Shown: piece by piece, positions 19,889-31,762 of the stretch
How the letters are laid out: each line of letters opens with the position of its first letter
How positions within the stretch are numbered: position 1 is the stretch's first letter
Assembly: GCA_020747065.1 (NCBI GenBank)
Contig: JAGMVK010000027.1
Span: 124,001-188,000, forward strand
DNA: 64,000 nt
Direction: 5' to 3'
Origin: Cadophora sp. MPI-SDFR-AT-0126
Lineage: Eukaryota; Ascomycota; Leotiomycetes; Helotiales; Ploettnerulaceae
Notes under the pieces: generated by a model
The model's input: the letters and a program-made list of their open reading frames with translations, nothing else
Database searches by the model: none
Told to the model about the DNA's origin: nothing
Position numbers and translations under genes: made by a program

Positions 19889-20642
19889 ATGGCGAACCAT
19901 AAGAAATGTCAGGCTTGTTCCTTTCCCCTTCTCGCTCTTTCCCTCGTGATCATCGCCATTACTACCAGCATTCATCTCTTTTTTGCGCAAAATGAGAAAG
20001 TATATCAACTCAATAGCGTATGTACCAAGCCATGCTCCTCAAAATGCGACTCCGATATCGAAAGGTCGCACCTACAGCCCCAGAAGTTTACCTACCGCCG
20101 CTACGATCCTTCACACGATGACTCGCTATCACTCTTAAGCAAAGCTGGAAGCATTCTGGCCAACGGCAACGGAAGCCAATTCATCCAGCTCAGAGAAAGG
20201 AGCTCGAAAGCAAAACATCACGGCGTCTCGATGTTTCACCAGCTGCACTGTCTGGAAAGCTTGCGGGCTGCTCTTTACCACTCAACTCATCAACATGTTG
20301 CAAAGCGGGAGATGGACGAAGTTGGACATCTCGACCACTGCTTCGAGTATCTTACACAGGTCAGCCCCTAATTAAATGAGCTTTGAATAGAGCATTTCGC
20401 TGAAGGAGATTCTCAAGGCGATAATGTGTGCCGCGGACGACACCATTGAACCGTCTTTCGTGGCCGAAACTTCCGATGGCAAGAGGGTTCGTGTGATAGA
20501 TGGTGACGGTGTTGTGCATCAGTGTCGAGATTTTGACGGCATGTATGCGGCAGTGATGAAGACACAAATAGAGCCTTTTGGGTTAGAACGCGAGTTGCGG
20601 GATGGAGACACTGTACACAGCACCTTAGAGTTGAGAGACTAG
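19889..20642 (+). CDS. UstYa family (DUF3328) oxidase-like protein, copy F
   Basis: Two exons, 19889-20359 and 20406-20642, total 708 nt (235 aa). The N-terminal helix 'FPLLALSLVIIAITTSIHLFF' is a signal anchor. The catalytic domain is short but complete: FHQLHC ('ESLRAALYH'), then HLDHC ('FEYLTQEILKAIMCAADD') formed across the splice junction, and 'VVHQCRDFDGMYAAV' at the end. The copy lacks the 'PxxxxDxxW' block of the longer ones and is the smallest of the six. It shares an intergenic promoter region of about 265 bp with copy E on the opposite strand. Confidence 0.9.
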
Positions 20643-21668
20643 ATAAACACACTTCTCTCCGTGTGTGTTCCCGTGAATCGGCACGGAAATAGTATTTGTA
20701 TCGCTATGCTCAACTGAAGGGCTCAGACCGAAACATTGCACATGCAGAGATGTCAAGATGTTCCTCACGTCGGAAATGGCGAAGGACTCAAATGCAGATG
20801 CCTCTCGTCATAGGAGGTACAGCTACAGAAAAGAGCTTGAATGTCTCTGACCAGCGAGAGATAGTCTTGATCATGAACGGAACGTCAATTAAGGTTATTG
20901 TTAAGAATCAATGTTCCCATTTGTTTGAGATGCTGTTTTTGATGGGGTTTCAAAACGTGATTGGCGGCAGGACTTTGAGCATTGGACCGGACAGCAGGTG
21001 AGAGGCGTCGTGGCCGCCTGTGAGAGTGGCTGCTAGTGCTGCAGGAACTGGAAATGCCAGGGTGGTTTGAGCTTCCACTTCATGAGATAGCTCAAAGAAG
21101 AGAAGAGACGACCTCTGTAAATATAGGATGGGATTCCAATAACAGGCCGAGTAAATCTCGATCTATTCATAGAGCATTGATTTCGACAGGGAGACGGATG
21201 GACGAACCCTTAGCTATGATAGCATCAGACCCTGATCTTCAAGCAACTTCGGCATCTGGACCCAACGACCGTCGATGAAACGGTGATTCACATATAATTT
21301 CACGTGTACCAAGAAATGAGGTCTCTCACAGCTTTTTTTAGTAGTAAGGGAAACCTGTGGGTCTTGCAGCGCTACAGGGAGTTAGACCTCGTTCAGTCGT
21401 CCCTCCTTTCTCTCGGCACTCTAACAACCGGCTTCCTTGCTTGAGCTCTTGCTGAGCAGCTGGTGAACTCTCATCGTGATGCTCTCCGGAGAGGTTCTTG
21501 TGCTGGTTAGCGGGCTCGTCACAGTCAAACTCTCCTTCTCGTGCGACATGCTGACAGGCTAGAGGTGCAGGAGCCTGGTCATCGCAGCCAAGCTCTTGTA
21601 CAATTGTAGATGCAATTTTTTTTTCGGGAAATAATAGTGCGCAGCACAATTATCTAAGCTCTCGCAGC
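20643..21668. other. Right flank of the UstYa cluster, no gene supported
   Basis: Several 60-100 codon frames are open but none has recognisable domains or codon periodicity I would trust. The region ends exactly at the TA target duplication of the 5.7-kb element. Confidence 0.5.
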
Positions 21669-24403
21669 TAACGTCTAACACCCCTATTCCGGCCACCCCC
21701 GCATTCCGGCTACCCTGCTATTTTCGTCACCTGATTTTTAATACTTAATAAATCTACTTTACCTTAACCTTTATATATAATATTATAGATTCTGAATTTT
21801 TATCTAATTCTGATTTTATAGCTTTAATTTAATATTCTTTAGTTGCGATTTAAGCTTTTTTAATTATATGTATTATTATAAACTAGGAATTTAGACTAGT
21901 TAGGACTTTCTTTCTTTTCTTTAATTATACTTACTCTAATTTCTCTTTTAATTCTTTAACTCTTATATTTACTTTCCCTAATTTATAATCTTTTTTATTT
22001 TTTTTTAATAATCTTTTTAAAGAATAAATAATTAATTAAAAGTTAATTATATAACTTACTAGCTAAGGTATAAATTTATATATATATTTCTTTTTAGTTT
22101 TTTAAAGTATATAATTTAATTAAAATATTAGAAACCTCTAGAGGTAGTATTAGCGTCTCTTAAGACTCTAAGAGAGTTAGATTTATTAATTTATTATTAT
22201 TTTCTAAAAGTAAATAGCTTATTAAAGGCTTTACTATAAAAATCAGCTATAGATATTAGTCTATAGGCCTATACAGGATATGTCTCAGCTAGAATAGGGG
22301 GTAGGACTACTTGCAGAGGCGATTCGGTAGTGTTTTAGAGGTAGTATATAATCTGGTATCTCTTGCCCCCTCTTAGAAATACATAGATTTTCTATACTAT
22401 TAAGCTTAATATATATATATATATATATATATATGATATTTATGTTTAATTCTTAGCTTATATTTAGTATTAAACTGATATTGATTAGTAGTTAATACAT
22501 ACTATAAAGTAGATAAGTTATAGTAAGAAAAGTAGTGACTTTAATATTAAGTACTTAGTTATACTTAATAAATAACTCTTTAAAACTAAATTAATAAGTA
22601 GTGATTTAGGAGTAAGGGATAAGTATTATATTTAGACTATAAATCTTATATACTTATATATATAATAGTAGTAGTGATTCCTTTTTAATAATTATTAAGT
22701 TAATTACTTAATTCTAGTTAAAGAGCTTTTAAGTAAATAATATCATATTTAAGAAATTACTAATTCAGATATAAATTATAGTTAAAGAAATACTAATTAT
22801 TTTAAACTAAAAGAAAAGAATAGAGGAAGAAGAGGAAGTAATAAAAGTAGTATAAATAGGACTAAAGCTAATAAAGGAACTACTAGAGGATCTAATAAAG
22901 CTTTTATAGGAGTTTCGGAGGCTCTTCTACGATAATAGTAAAAAAAGTAAGTTCCTTTTCTAAGATTACTAGAAGTACTTTGAAAATTAGTCTTCTTTCT
23001 ATTTTTTCTAAATAAGGAAATTAGAGTAGATTATACTATAGAATATATTATAAGTTAATAGTATTTATATATAATAGGATAAAGTACTAATATTTATTAT
23101 ATTAGTTTAGATAATATAAGCTAAAGATAATATTTAGCTAAAAGATTAGTTAAGGTTATAGATTTAGAATATTCCTAAGATAGTACTAAATTAGATTCGA
23201 AGCACTTACTAAGTAACGACCTTAATTACTTAATTACTTTACTAGAGAGTACTTTTACTATATTAATATAATAAACTAATAGTAGTAATTAATTTTATTA
23301 AGCTAACTCCTTTAGAGGAGGAAGAAAGGACGCGCTAACGTATTTAATTAAGAAGTAATTTCCTAAGGACTAAGGTATTTTAGAACTTAGATAATTTTAC
23401 TATTCCTACTTATATAAAACTTACTATTCTAGATAACGATTTATATAGTATAATACTACTAATTTATATAAAAAGGGAATTCTTATTTACTTCTAAGAAA
23501 GGACCCCTAAATATAGTACTAATATAGAGACTAAATAAGAATTTATTACTAAATCTAGTATTAGCCCCAGATATATACTTACGAAATAAGTCTTTACCTC
23601 TATTTATAGAACTTAGACTTAATAAACTATATATAGAGTAGATATAATTATTCTAGTATATCTAGGATATATTAATGTAGGGCTAATTAAAGTCCTTAGT
23701 AAGTCTTAGTAAGATATATATAAAAAAGCTTTAGTATAGTAAGTCTAAAGATTACTAAGATAAGAAACTATATATCTTTACTAACTTCTACTAGAAAGCT
23801 AATATTAACTATAATATTTAGTACTAGGTATTTCTAATAATACTCTGAGATAAAGTAAGTTCATATTATTATTAGTACTTATAGAATAAGAAGTATAAAT
23901 TTAATAATTTTATTAAAGTAACATGTACTAACTTCAAGATAGAAGAGAGAGCTAACTAATTCCTTAACTACTAGTTTAGTCTGACTTTCTTATTATTTTA
24001 AGCTAAGCTTTATTAGAAAGGTAGGCTAATTTTAGCTTAGTTAGAGAGCTTTACTAGAGAACTATAAAGTATTTAACTTAGTTTTAAAGATAATAATATA
24101 TAAAATAATAAGATATTATATAATAAGCTTGTATAGGGAGTATTTGGAAACCTATTCTTTAAGATAGTATTATTTTAAGTACTACTTATATTCCTTATAT
24201 TAATAGATAGCTTTTATACGGCTTTAAGCGTAGAAATAACTTATAAGTCGGGATTACAAGTAGGAAAATATACTAAGTTAAGGCTAAATTACTATTATTC
24301 TTATATAATAAATAGAAGAGTCTTTTATTTAGATTAAAGGATGAAGTTTTTAGTAGGTAATAAATATAGAACTAAATTTTAGCTTAAACTAGATTATATA
24401 AAG

Positions 24404-24445
24404 TGTATTATTTATAAGAAGATAGATTACTATAATAGCTATTAT
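24404..24445 (+). pseudogene. Possible RIP-mutated gag zinc knuckle
   Basis: Reading TGT-x2-TAT-x4-TAC-x4-TAT, the spacing is that of a retroviral-type CCHC knuckle (C-x2-C-x4-H-x4-C) in which the second Cys, the His and the last Cys have become Tyr, each explained by a single C-to-T or G-to-A transition. This suggests an LTR-retroelement gag gene degraded by RIP. It is a pattern match only; no open frame surrounds it. Confidence 0.3.
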
Positions 24446-26117
24446 TCTAATAAGAAGTAAAGAGTATTAAAGGTAAAGTACTTTACTAAGTATAAAGTAG
24501 AAAGTATAAAGGTAACTAATAATTCTTTTAAGGCTTACTTAGTATATACTAAGAGAACTAAATTAGATTTAGATTAAAACTAAGAAGGTCCTGAAATTTA
24601 AGAAGATAATTTAGATTCCTAGAATTCTAATACTTTATTATATTCTAATGATTTATTAATTAGTTTTAATAGTAGGAATAAAGACGGAAAGGCTTTTTTT
24701 ATAATTATATTTATAGTAAGTAAAGTAGAGTATAATATATAAGATGTAATAAAAAGGCTTAATAAATAAAAGGCATTATATATACTAGAGAGTAGAATTT
24801 AAGAACTACTCTAAGAAGAGAGGTATATAATATAATAAATAGATTAATTCTTTTAAGATCTTTTTATTAATATAGAAGTATTTAATAAGAACGTAAGAAG
24901 TATTAATTAATTATATATATTACAGCGAGTTCGGAATATTAAGTACGATATTAGTTAATCAGGTAGGAGTCAGATTTAATTTAGAGCTAGTTCTTATATC
25001 TCTCTAGGAATTACTATAGTAGATACTTTAATTAGGGTTTTAGACTTTTATATTATAGATACAGATATACTATTCTTAGTGTATTTATAATAGTTAGATA
25101 AGATAAGTGCGTACTATAATAATCTGTAGAATATATTAGTTTAGGGAAATAAGAGGTACTTAATTATATAAAAGAAGAAGCACTTATAGCTTCTTTTAGA
25201 TTAGTATTATTAACTAATCGAACCTTCAATTAATATAATTAGCTAGTACTATTTAATAGAGGTAAAGATTTATTAGCTTTATAGATAATTCAGCTACTTA
25301 TTAGTATAACGCCTATAGTATTTACTAGACTAAGCTAGCTATAAGTTTAATTCCAATATTATATTACAGGTTAAAGAGATATATAAGTACTACTAGAAAT
25401 ATGTAAACGCTTTATATAGATTTAGATTTAAATTATAAGATAATATAGACTTTAATTATATAGTTTAGAGAATAATATATACTTTATATAATAAATAAGG
25501 TTATAGGATTCAAAGCTATAAAGCTACTTCAAAAGCGCTCCGGTTTAGCTATAGCTTAGGTTACTTTTAATATATTTAAATTAGTATAGATAGATATATA
25601 TATTAGACTCCTTAACTTTATTATCTATAATTATAGAACTAACTTTAATTCTATAGAGTTTTAGAGTATACTTAGAGCTATAAGGAGTATACTTAAACTT
25701 ATCTTAGTAAAGGTATACTACTTAATTAGTAAGGTAGAATAATAATATTATTTACTCTAATATACCTACGAAATTATTACGAAAGAGTACTTTAATATAA
25801 GTAATAAAGATCACTTATAGATATCTATTAAAGCTATTAATAATATAGCTAAACTAAATAGCTTAATCCCTACGCTTCTTATTTTTAGTGCTTACTTAAA
25901 AATAACGGAAATAGATCCTTTAAACTTATTTATTTAATAATATATAGAGACTATTAAGAGGGCTATAATAGAGGTGCGCTAAATATATACGAAATAGTAA
26001 ATTAATAATACGCTAGTAACTTATAATAGCCCTAATATAATATATATTTATAATCTTAAGTTTTAAGATTAAGTATTAGTTTAGTATAAAAAGAAGGGAT
26101 AAAAAGAACCTTATACT

Positions 26118-26339
26118 TGTAACGACATAATATTACTAAGTGCAGTATTAAGTATGGGAGTAAGAGGGTAGGTAAATAGTAATATTATAGGTCTGGTACG
26201 AAGGAAATAAGAAGGTAAGGAGCCCTCACAGGGGGAGCGGTCCTATATATACACGAATCTGGTCCGGCTTCTGTCCGGTAATATTCCGGCTAAACCTGAG
26301 TACCCCTATTTCCAGCACTTCCGTCACTTCAACGTTACA
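26118..26339. mobile_element. LTR-like segment (TGTAACG...CGTTACA)
   Basis: A 222-bp stretch that begins TGTAACG and ends CGTTACA, the inverted termini expected of an LTR. Its interior (26210-26335) is clearly less AT-rich than its surroundings and contains CCTATATATA, which could be a promoter element. No matching second LTR or 5-bp target duplication was found by eye, so it may be a solo LTR or one end of a decayed retroelement. Confidence 0.45.
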
Positions 26340-27571
26340 CCTCTAAAGGAAATCCGTAGTCTCGTAGCTCTTATAGCTGTCTAAAATAAGGAATCTTACT
26401 AAATAGTTACGTAGTTCTATTTAAGGAATAAAAACCTTTTCCAGCTACTTTAGAGCTATCTAATCAGTTATCTATTTATTTTCTATAGCTATAAAGTACT
26501 ATAGATTAAATATATTTAATTATAATAAAAACTATTATTATTAGACCGATTTTCTTTTATATATTATAGTCGGAAATATAAAGAGACTTATTACAAATAT
26601 ATACTTAATAATTATTATCTAAAAGCGTAAGCCTAGCTATTTTTCTTGAACCTTACGTGCCTCTATACTCTCTATTATATATCTATTTAGACTATAACCT
26701 TTTATAATACTAGTCTTATCTATATTCTATTATTAAGAAACTAGAATTACCTTAATTACCGGAATTACTAATTTTCAGAACTATAGCTTAATAACTTTAG
26801 AATAAGTATTATTAATATATATAAAATTAATATATATCTACTTCTTAGTCTTAAGAATAGGATTCCGAGCTAAAAACTATACTATCTAGTATTTTCTAAG
26901 TAAGTAGTAATCTCCTTAAAGAGCTAGGAGTCTTTTTCTAAAAACCTATATCTATATATAAGTAACTCTATAGCTAAGAAACTCTTAAGTTAAAATCTAA
27001 TTAATTAATTAATCTTTAATTATAATAGAAAGTCTTTATATATATTTAGCGGCCTCCTTATATAATTATATTATTATATTTTAATTACAAAGAGTAAACC
27101 TTAAAATACCTTACTCTAAATATACCTTCTATAAGAACTTACTATTTATAATTTCTTTAATAGTATATATAATATCACGTTTAGTATATTAAGGCTTTAT
27201 AATAAGATTAATTTATATTCTAAATTTTAAGAAAATCGATTAGAGAATAAAATATTAAATAATTATTGAAGTTAGGTGGTATAAGAAGCGGTGAGGTTAA
27301 GCGAGGTGGGCGGAATCTAGGGGTGGGCGGAAACCAGGGGTGAGACGTTAAAGGGGGGTTGGCACCACGACCAGTCAGTCAAGTCCTCAATACGCTAACG
27401 CACATTACCATAAAATCAAACAGGCGAGTTTCCTTAAATATCCATCAAATCTCTTATATCTCTTCACTCAAGTTTCGAAATATCTCCAAAGTCATTCAGC
27501 ATGGGTCTTCCACTCTTCGAGACCCCAGGGAAACCTACAAGACATACTCGCAGGAAAAAGCCGAATGGGAC

Positions 27572-27967
27572 ATGGAAATAAGAAACGTCACCTGTGAATG
27601 CCGTTGCTACACTACATTTCTGGATTCAGACATCGCCCGAGAGTATCGTGGAATTTCCGCCGATACCATACCGCTCAAGCACTGGAACAAGGCTCAATGC
27701 CTGGAATGGGTCATCGTCGCCGCAATTTTCTACTGCGATGTCAGTTTGAATCATGCCTGCGAAACTGCGAACATAGTTCTACGATCTGATCCATGGCCCG
27801 ATGTGGATTACAAAGCGCATGTTCTTTACTCGTTTCATGAACAGTGTTGGACTGAGCTGCTTGGAGAGGCGGGGATGAGAATCTTCGATTTTCTGAGAGA
27901 GGCTGAGATTCATAGCGAGGGAGCTTGGCCAGATCCATGGTTATATCCTTCGAGGTCGGCAGAATAA
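27572..27967 (+). CDS. Unrecognised protein, possibly 5'-truncated
   Basis: From the first in-frame ATG the ORF encodes 131 aa; the frame is also open upstream to about 27359, directly at the end of the 5.7-kb transposon, but without an ATG. Visible stretches include 'LKHWNKAQCLEWVIVAAIFY' and 'SFHEQCWTELLGEAGMRIFD'. The spacing of Trp and 'EW' faintly recalls SAM/pointed domains; I would not assign it. Either this is a small gene, or the transposon removed its first exon and promoter. Confidence 0.4.
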   Translation: MEIRNVTCECRCYTTFLDSDIAREYRGISADTIPLKHWNKAQCLEWVIVAAIFYCDVSLNHACETANIVLRSDPWPDVDYKAHVLYSFHEQCWTELLGEAGMRIFDFLREAEIHSEGAWPDPWLYPSRSAE

Positions 27968-28303
27968 AGTCTGAACGAGGACTTTGTGTCTGGCATTGAA
28001 ACAAGTTTTTCCCAGAATAATGCATCGTATGGCTTTTCATGTCAGCTGACGTAGAAATTAGCCAGTAGTTATATTTTGGCAGGCCCTACTAGCCAGAGAC
28101 CAAACAGTCCTGTACACTTTTAATTTCCAAAGTATTCACTTCGCCAAATTATGTCATCGAACCTATCCATTGCTTGTCTTTCGACTTTCGACACTATCGT
28201 CACACATGTCCTAACATTTGGCGTACCCCATCCCTTACGACTTCGATTCATATTGACAGCAACACCAAAGGTCACACCAGCCTCCCCAGAGGTATACATG
28301 AAG

Positions 28304-29200
28304 TCACCTCAATCCTCCATGGGGTCCCGTCGTCTGCCCATCTGGCAATTCCATCAAATCACCTGCGTCCAGTTCCGATCTTGCTAGATATTGAGCTGCC
28401 TTCACAACTTCCTCCCTATCCTCATACATTTGTGACTGGTCTCCTTTTCTGAGGGTCGCATGTTCCGGACCTGAAATCTCCGACACCCTGACTTTCTTTC
28501 TCTGCCATACGATGTACACCAGACAAGCAACGAGAGTGAGGCCCAAGGATATGCCGACCCCGAGTCCGATGGCCAATGAATTGTCTGACTTGTTTGGTGG
28601 GGGTGATGGTGTGTTCGTGTTTGTTACAGAAGCCGTGACTGCGCTTTCACTCGATGTCGTAGGAGTTGCTGTAGTTGTTGTGCCTGTCGATACCATTGCT
28701 CCTGGTCTAAAAACAGTCTCAAAAACAGGAATTGAAGACCAAGAGCTGGTATCAGAGCAGCAGTCTGTGTGGTCATCGGAACAACAATAATTTTGACCTT
28801 TTCCGTCATTTCCACCTGGATCGTAGAGCATCACTATGTTGCTTTCTGAAACAAGTTGTAGTCAGCACGGTTTGCACACCGATTCAATATATTGGAGCCT
28901 ACACTGGATTTGGAAATAGGGCTGGTGTTAGAAAGACTTGCTTCGACTTTGGCAATACCTCGTACAGCCCGACCAGTCCTGATTCTCACATCCCAAATTA
29001 GTCAAAAAGTTGTTCCCGCCGACATTCAGACACAATCCGTTCAGAGAAGTGCAGAAATCGCCCCCGTTGCAGCAATCACTACTATCTGTACCGCAGCGAA
29101 GGACTGAGGGCTCCCATACACCGTCAAGATTGTAACAAGCTGCTGCTGCCCGAGCTCGGGACAGGAGACCAAAGAGAATTAATAGGATCAGAATAAGCAT
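28304..29200 (-). CDS. Cys-rich, Ser/Thr-rich single-pass membrane protein
   Basis: The first exon starts at 29200 with a signal peptide ('MLILILLILFGLLSRARAAA') and a cysteine-rich domain ('RCGTDSSDCCNGGDFCTSL', 'GCENQDWSGCTRYCQ'). It continues in a second exon from about 28841 ('NIVMLYDPGGNDGKGQNYCC', more Cys pairs). A Ser/Thr/Pro-rich stalk follows, then one membrane helix ('LAIGLGVGISLGLTLVACLV') and a short charged cytoplasmic tail ending at 28304. This is the architecture of Mid2/WSC-like cell-surface proteins of ascomycetes. The splice site between the exons (about 28936 to 28840) has a weak donor (GTCTTT) and is not firm. Ligand and role unknown. Confidence 0.65.
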
Positions 29201-30307
29201 TTTGAGATTGTTCAGTGTCTTCCGAAATGAACTTTTGAGGAGACGGTTCTCTGAAACGGTGGTTAGAAACTTCTTAAGTACGACACAAGGTCGGTACGAG
29301 CGGTCCTTGTGATATTAATAGCGTCGAGCTTCTTCGACGCCTGATTTTATGTACCTGCAGCTGTTGTTGACAAAGGTGGAGATTCCGAACTGGTTGGTCG
29401 GTTGTGATTGGCCGAAGACCCAATTGGAGAACAGCGACCCTGCTGTTCAGGGATTGATATGAGGGTCCCAGAGCATCGTTTTGTTGAAAATACAATTCGT
29501 GGCACAGCTCCCTTTTTGACCCATACGCGAAAATAATTTGAACTGTCCGCGATGACGAGCTTTGAAAATGAGACAAGGATGCGAAATGAGCTGCTTCGAG
29601 TGAAGTCCAAGGTGTGATTTCAAGATGATCAAAGCGTACAGAACACGAAGTATTCAATAGGAACAACTTTACCTTGAGAACAGTGTCCGGAAGTCCGTAA
29701 GGAATGGATCTCAGCAAACCAAACAAGAATAGCTTTTGAAGTTATCTAATTTGCACGTGACCCAGAAATTTAGTTGATCAACTTGGGGTTCCTTATTGGC
29801 AAAGTCTGAGATTCGTCTTTAGGTGAAAGGGTTTGCTAAATGCTCTCTTGAAATGAACATATGCGTATTAGGATTGCAACAGTATCTGCATCGCACCACA
29901 ATATATTGAATTCAGTCGCTACCCACGTGCCAGCTCTCGGGCCAAGAAATCCCCGAGCTCTATCATCTCGGTCCCGACTCAACCTCACTGCATCTCAACC
30001 CTTCCCTCACGACTTTCCTCTCCGAGCCGGGCTTTCGTAAACTGTAAGTACATTCTTCGTGAACCCGATGGATATCAACACAAGGTATAAGTATCCCCAA
30101 TGTTTCCTTCGTCAGCACAGTAAGTTTGTCATTCCTCAATTGATTCTTCTCATCAACAGCTTCAAGTCCACTCGATAGTCCTCATCTGGTCTTCAATTTT
30201 ACGTATAACACCAACCACATACGGCGTCTTTAAGAGGGTCAAGTACAACACAATTAGCAACCCCAACTCCATACAGCCTTCCAAATCCATCAGTCAAACT
30301 CACCGCT
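29201..30307. other. Intergenic between divergent genes
   Basis: About 1.1 kb between the Cys-rich membrane protein (minus) and the FAD monooxygenase (plus). No coding frame is supported. CT-rich stretches just before 30308 look like a fungal promoter/5' UTR. Confidence 0.5.
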
Positions 30308-31696
30308 ATGTCCTCCAAACCTCAAATCAAAACCGCCATCCTGGGCGCCGGCCCTGGTGGTCTAACCCTCGCGTCACTACTGTCCTTAAACCTTTCTCCC
30401 AATGTCACCACTGACTACACAATCTTCGACCTCCGCCCACGCCCCTCCCCAGAGCAACTCTCTCACCCCTCTGGCTCTCTGGACCTCCACGCTGAATCAG
30501 GTCTCCTCGCCCTCGCAGCCTGCAATCTAACCTCACAATTCCAAGCCCTAAAGCAAGAATGCAGCGAAGCTAGTATTATAGCTGACGCGAATGGGACAGT
30601 ACATTGGTCTGATGAGGGGTTTGGTGATCGTCCGGAGATTGCGAGGAATAAGTTGACGGAGTTATTATTGAGCGGGGTGCCTGAGGAGAGAATTAGATGG
30701 GGTTGTAAGGTCGTCAGTTTGGTTGAGGATACTGCTTCGAAATCACCAGAGAGACGGAAATGGACAGTTCGATACACTAAACATCCTACTGATTCAGAAC
30801 CCGAGTCCGAATCGATTTCTGAAGAGTCCTTTGACCTCGTGATCGGCTCCGACGGCGCACACTCCCGCGTCCGATCTCTCCTTACCCAGATCCAACCACA
30901 TTATAGTTCAATCTCTTGCCTCACCCTCACCATCCCTCAAATCAGGACATCTTACCCACACCTGTCAACCACCATAGGCACCGGCTCATTCATGGCAATG
31001 GGCCACTGCAAAGCAGTCATGTCTCAGCGTGGCGCCGGAGCCTCCGCACGTGTGTATCTCATGCTTCGTACAGACTCCGAGTCCTTTTTCCAAGACTCCG
31101 GCATCGGCAATCTGTGCTCATCTCCCGAGAAGCTGAAAGAGAAGTTGTTGGGAGATGAGCAGTTATTCGGAAGTGCAAACTGGGGAAATGGAATCAGAGA
31201 CTTGATCGCTGCGGGATGCGATGCTGAGACTGAAGCTTTGGCTCTGGACTCGAAATCCGGCAATTCGACGAGGACATATGAAAGAGAAGGAATCACAGCT
31301 CGCCCTCTCTACATGCTCCCGACAGATTTTACCTGGACCCATAAAAGCGGTCTCACGCTCCTCGGCGACGCGGCACATCTGATGACGCCGTTTGCGGGCG
31401 AGGGAGTCAATTGCGCTATGCTTGACGCTCTAGAACTTTCGAAGGCGATCTCATCTTCACTCCCTCAACCTGGTTCTACGAATGAAGAGATCCTCGACGT
31501 GATGGATAGGAAGATTGAAGTGTACGAGAAGGAGATGTGGACGCGCGTGCATCCGATTCAAGAGGAGACGCTGCGGAATTTGCATATGATGATGGATGAT
31601 GTGGATGCGCCGAAGGGGTTTGTCGAGTGGATGAGGGGTATGATCGAGGCTGGCATGGCTGGGGACGCGGACGGGGAGGGAGGAGAAAGGAGGTGA
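30308..31696 (+). CDS. FAD-dependent monooxygenase (PHBH/TetX-like)
   Basis: Single-exon ORF of 462 aa. The N-terminal Rossmann fold has 'AILGAGPGGLTLASLLS' (GxGxxG) followed by 'YTIFDLRPRPS'. 'FDLVIGSDGAHSRVRSLL' supplies the DG motif that contacts FAD and NAD(P)H. 'LTLLGDAAHLMTPFAGEGVN' is the GD motif binding the FAD ribose. The arrangement matches group A flavoprotein hydroxylases such as salicylate hydroxylase-like and TetX-like enzymes. Substrate cannot be read from sequence. It stands alone, not adjacent to other biosynthetic genes. Its last codons run into a 15-bp minisatellite, so the C-terminus may vary between strains. Confidence 0.9.
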   Translation: MSSKPQIKTAILGAGPGGLTLASLLSLNLSPNVTTDYTIFDLRPRPSPEQLSHPSGSLDLHAESGLLALAACNLTSQFQALKQECSEASIIADANGTVHWSDEGFGDRPEIARNKLTELLLSGVPEERIRWGCKVVSLVEDTASKSPERRKWTVRYTKHPTDSEPESESISEESFDLVIGSDGAHSRVRSLLTQIQPHYSSISCLTLTIPQIRTSYPHLSTTIGTGSFMAMGHCKAVMSQRGAGASARVYLMLRTDSESFFQDSGIGNLCSSPEKLKEKLLGDEQLFGSANWGNGIRDLIAAGCDAETEALALDSKSGNSTRTYEREGITARPLYMLPTDFTWTHKSGLTLLGDAAHLMTPFAGEGVNCAMLDALELSKAISSSLPQPGSTNEEILDVMDRKIEVYEKEMWTRVHPIQEETLRNLHMMMDDVDAPKGFVEWMRGMIEAGMAGDADGEGGERR

Positions 31697-31762
31697 GGAC
31701 TAAGGAGGTGAGGACTAAGGAGGTGAGGACTGAGGAGGTGAGGACTGAGGAGGTGAGGACTG
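31688..31762. repeat. 15-bp minisatellite, five copies
   Basis: The unit AGGAGGTGAGGACTA/G is repeated five times head to tail with only A/G variation at the last position. The first copy contains the TGA stop codon of the monooxygenase. Because 15 is a multiple of three, loss or gain of units would not shift a frame. Confidence 0.85.

Larger units (their letters stand above)
21671..27348. mobile_element. 5.7-kb AT-rich TIR element, RIP-like, with nested relics
   Basis: The left end ACGTCTAACACCCCTATTCC and the reverse complement of the right end (ACGTCTCACCCCTGGTTTCC) share ACGTCT and the ATTCCGCCCACC-type blocks; both ends are flanked by TA (21669-21670 and 27349-27350). The same TIR consensus bounds the 775-bp element at 2608-3382. 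The interior is almost uniformly AT-rich with dense TpA and stops in every frame, the picture left by RIP. It includes a TA microsatellite at about 22411-22433, a CCHC-like gag relic and an LTR-like segment. At 5.7 kb it is too long for a simple Fot1-type element, so nested insertions are likely. No active gene is visible. Confidence 0.7.

Noticed and set aside
10164..20642. NRPS- or PKS-based cluster, suggested by the TOXE-like regulator
   Set aside because: No adenylation, ketosynthase or carrier motifs occur anywhere in the window.
20696..21278. Two ORFs right of the UstYa cluster
   Set aside because: No ATG with context, no domains, no similarity to UstYa or precursor features.
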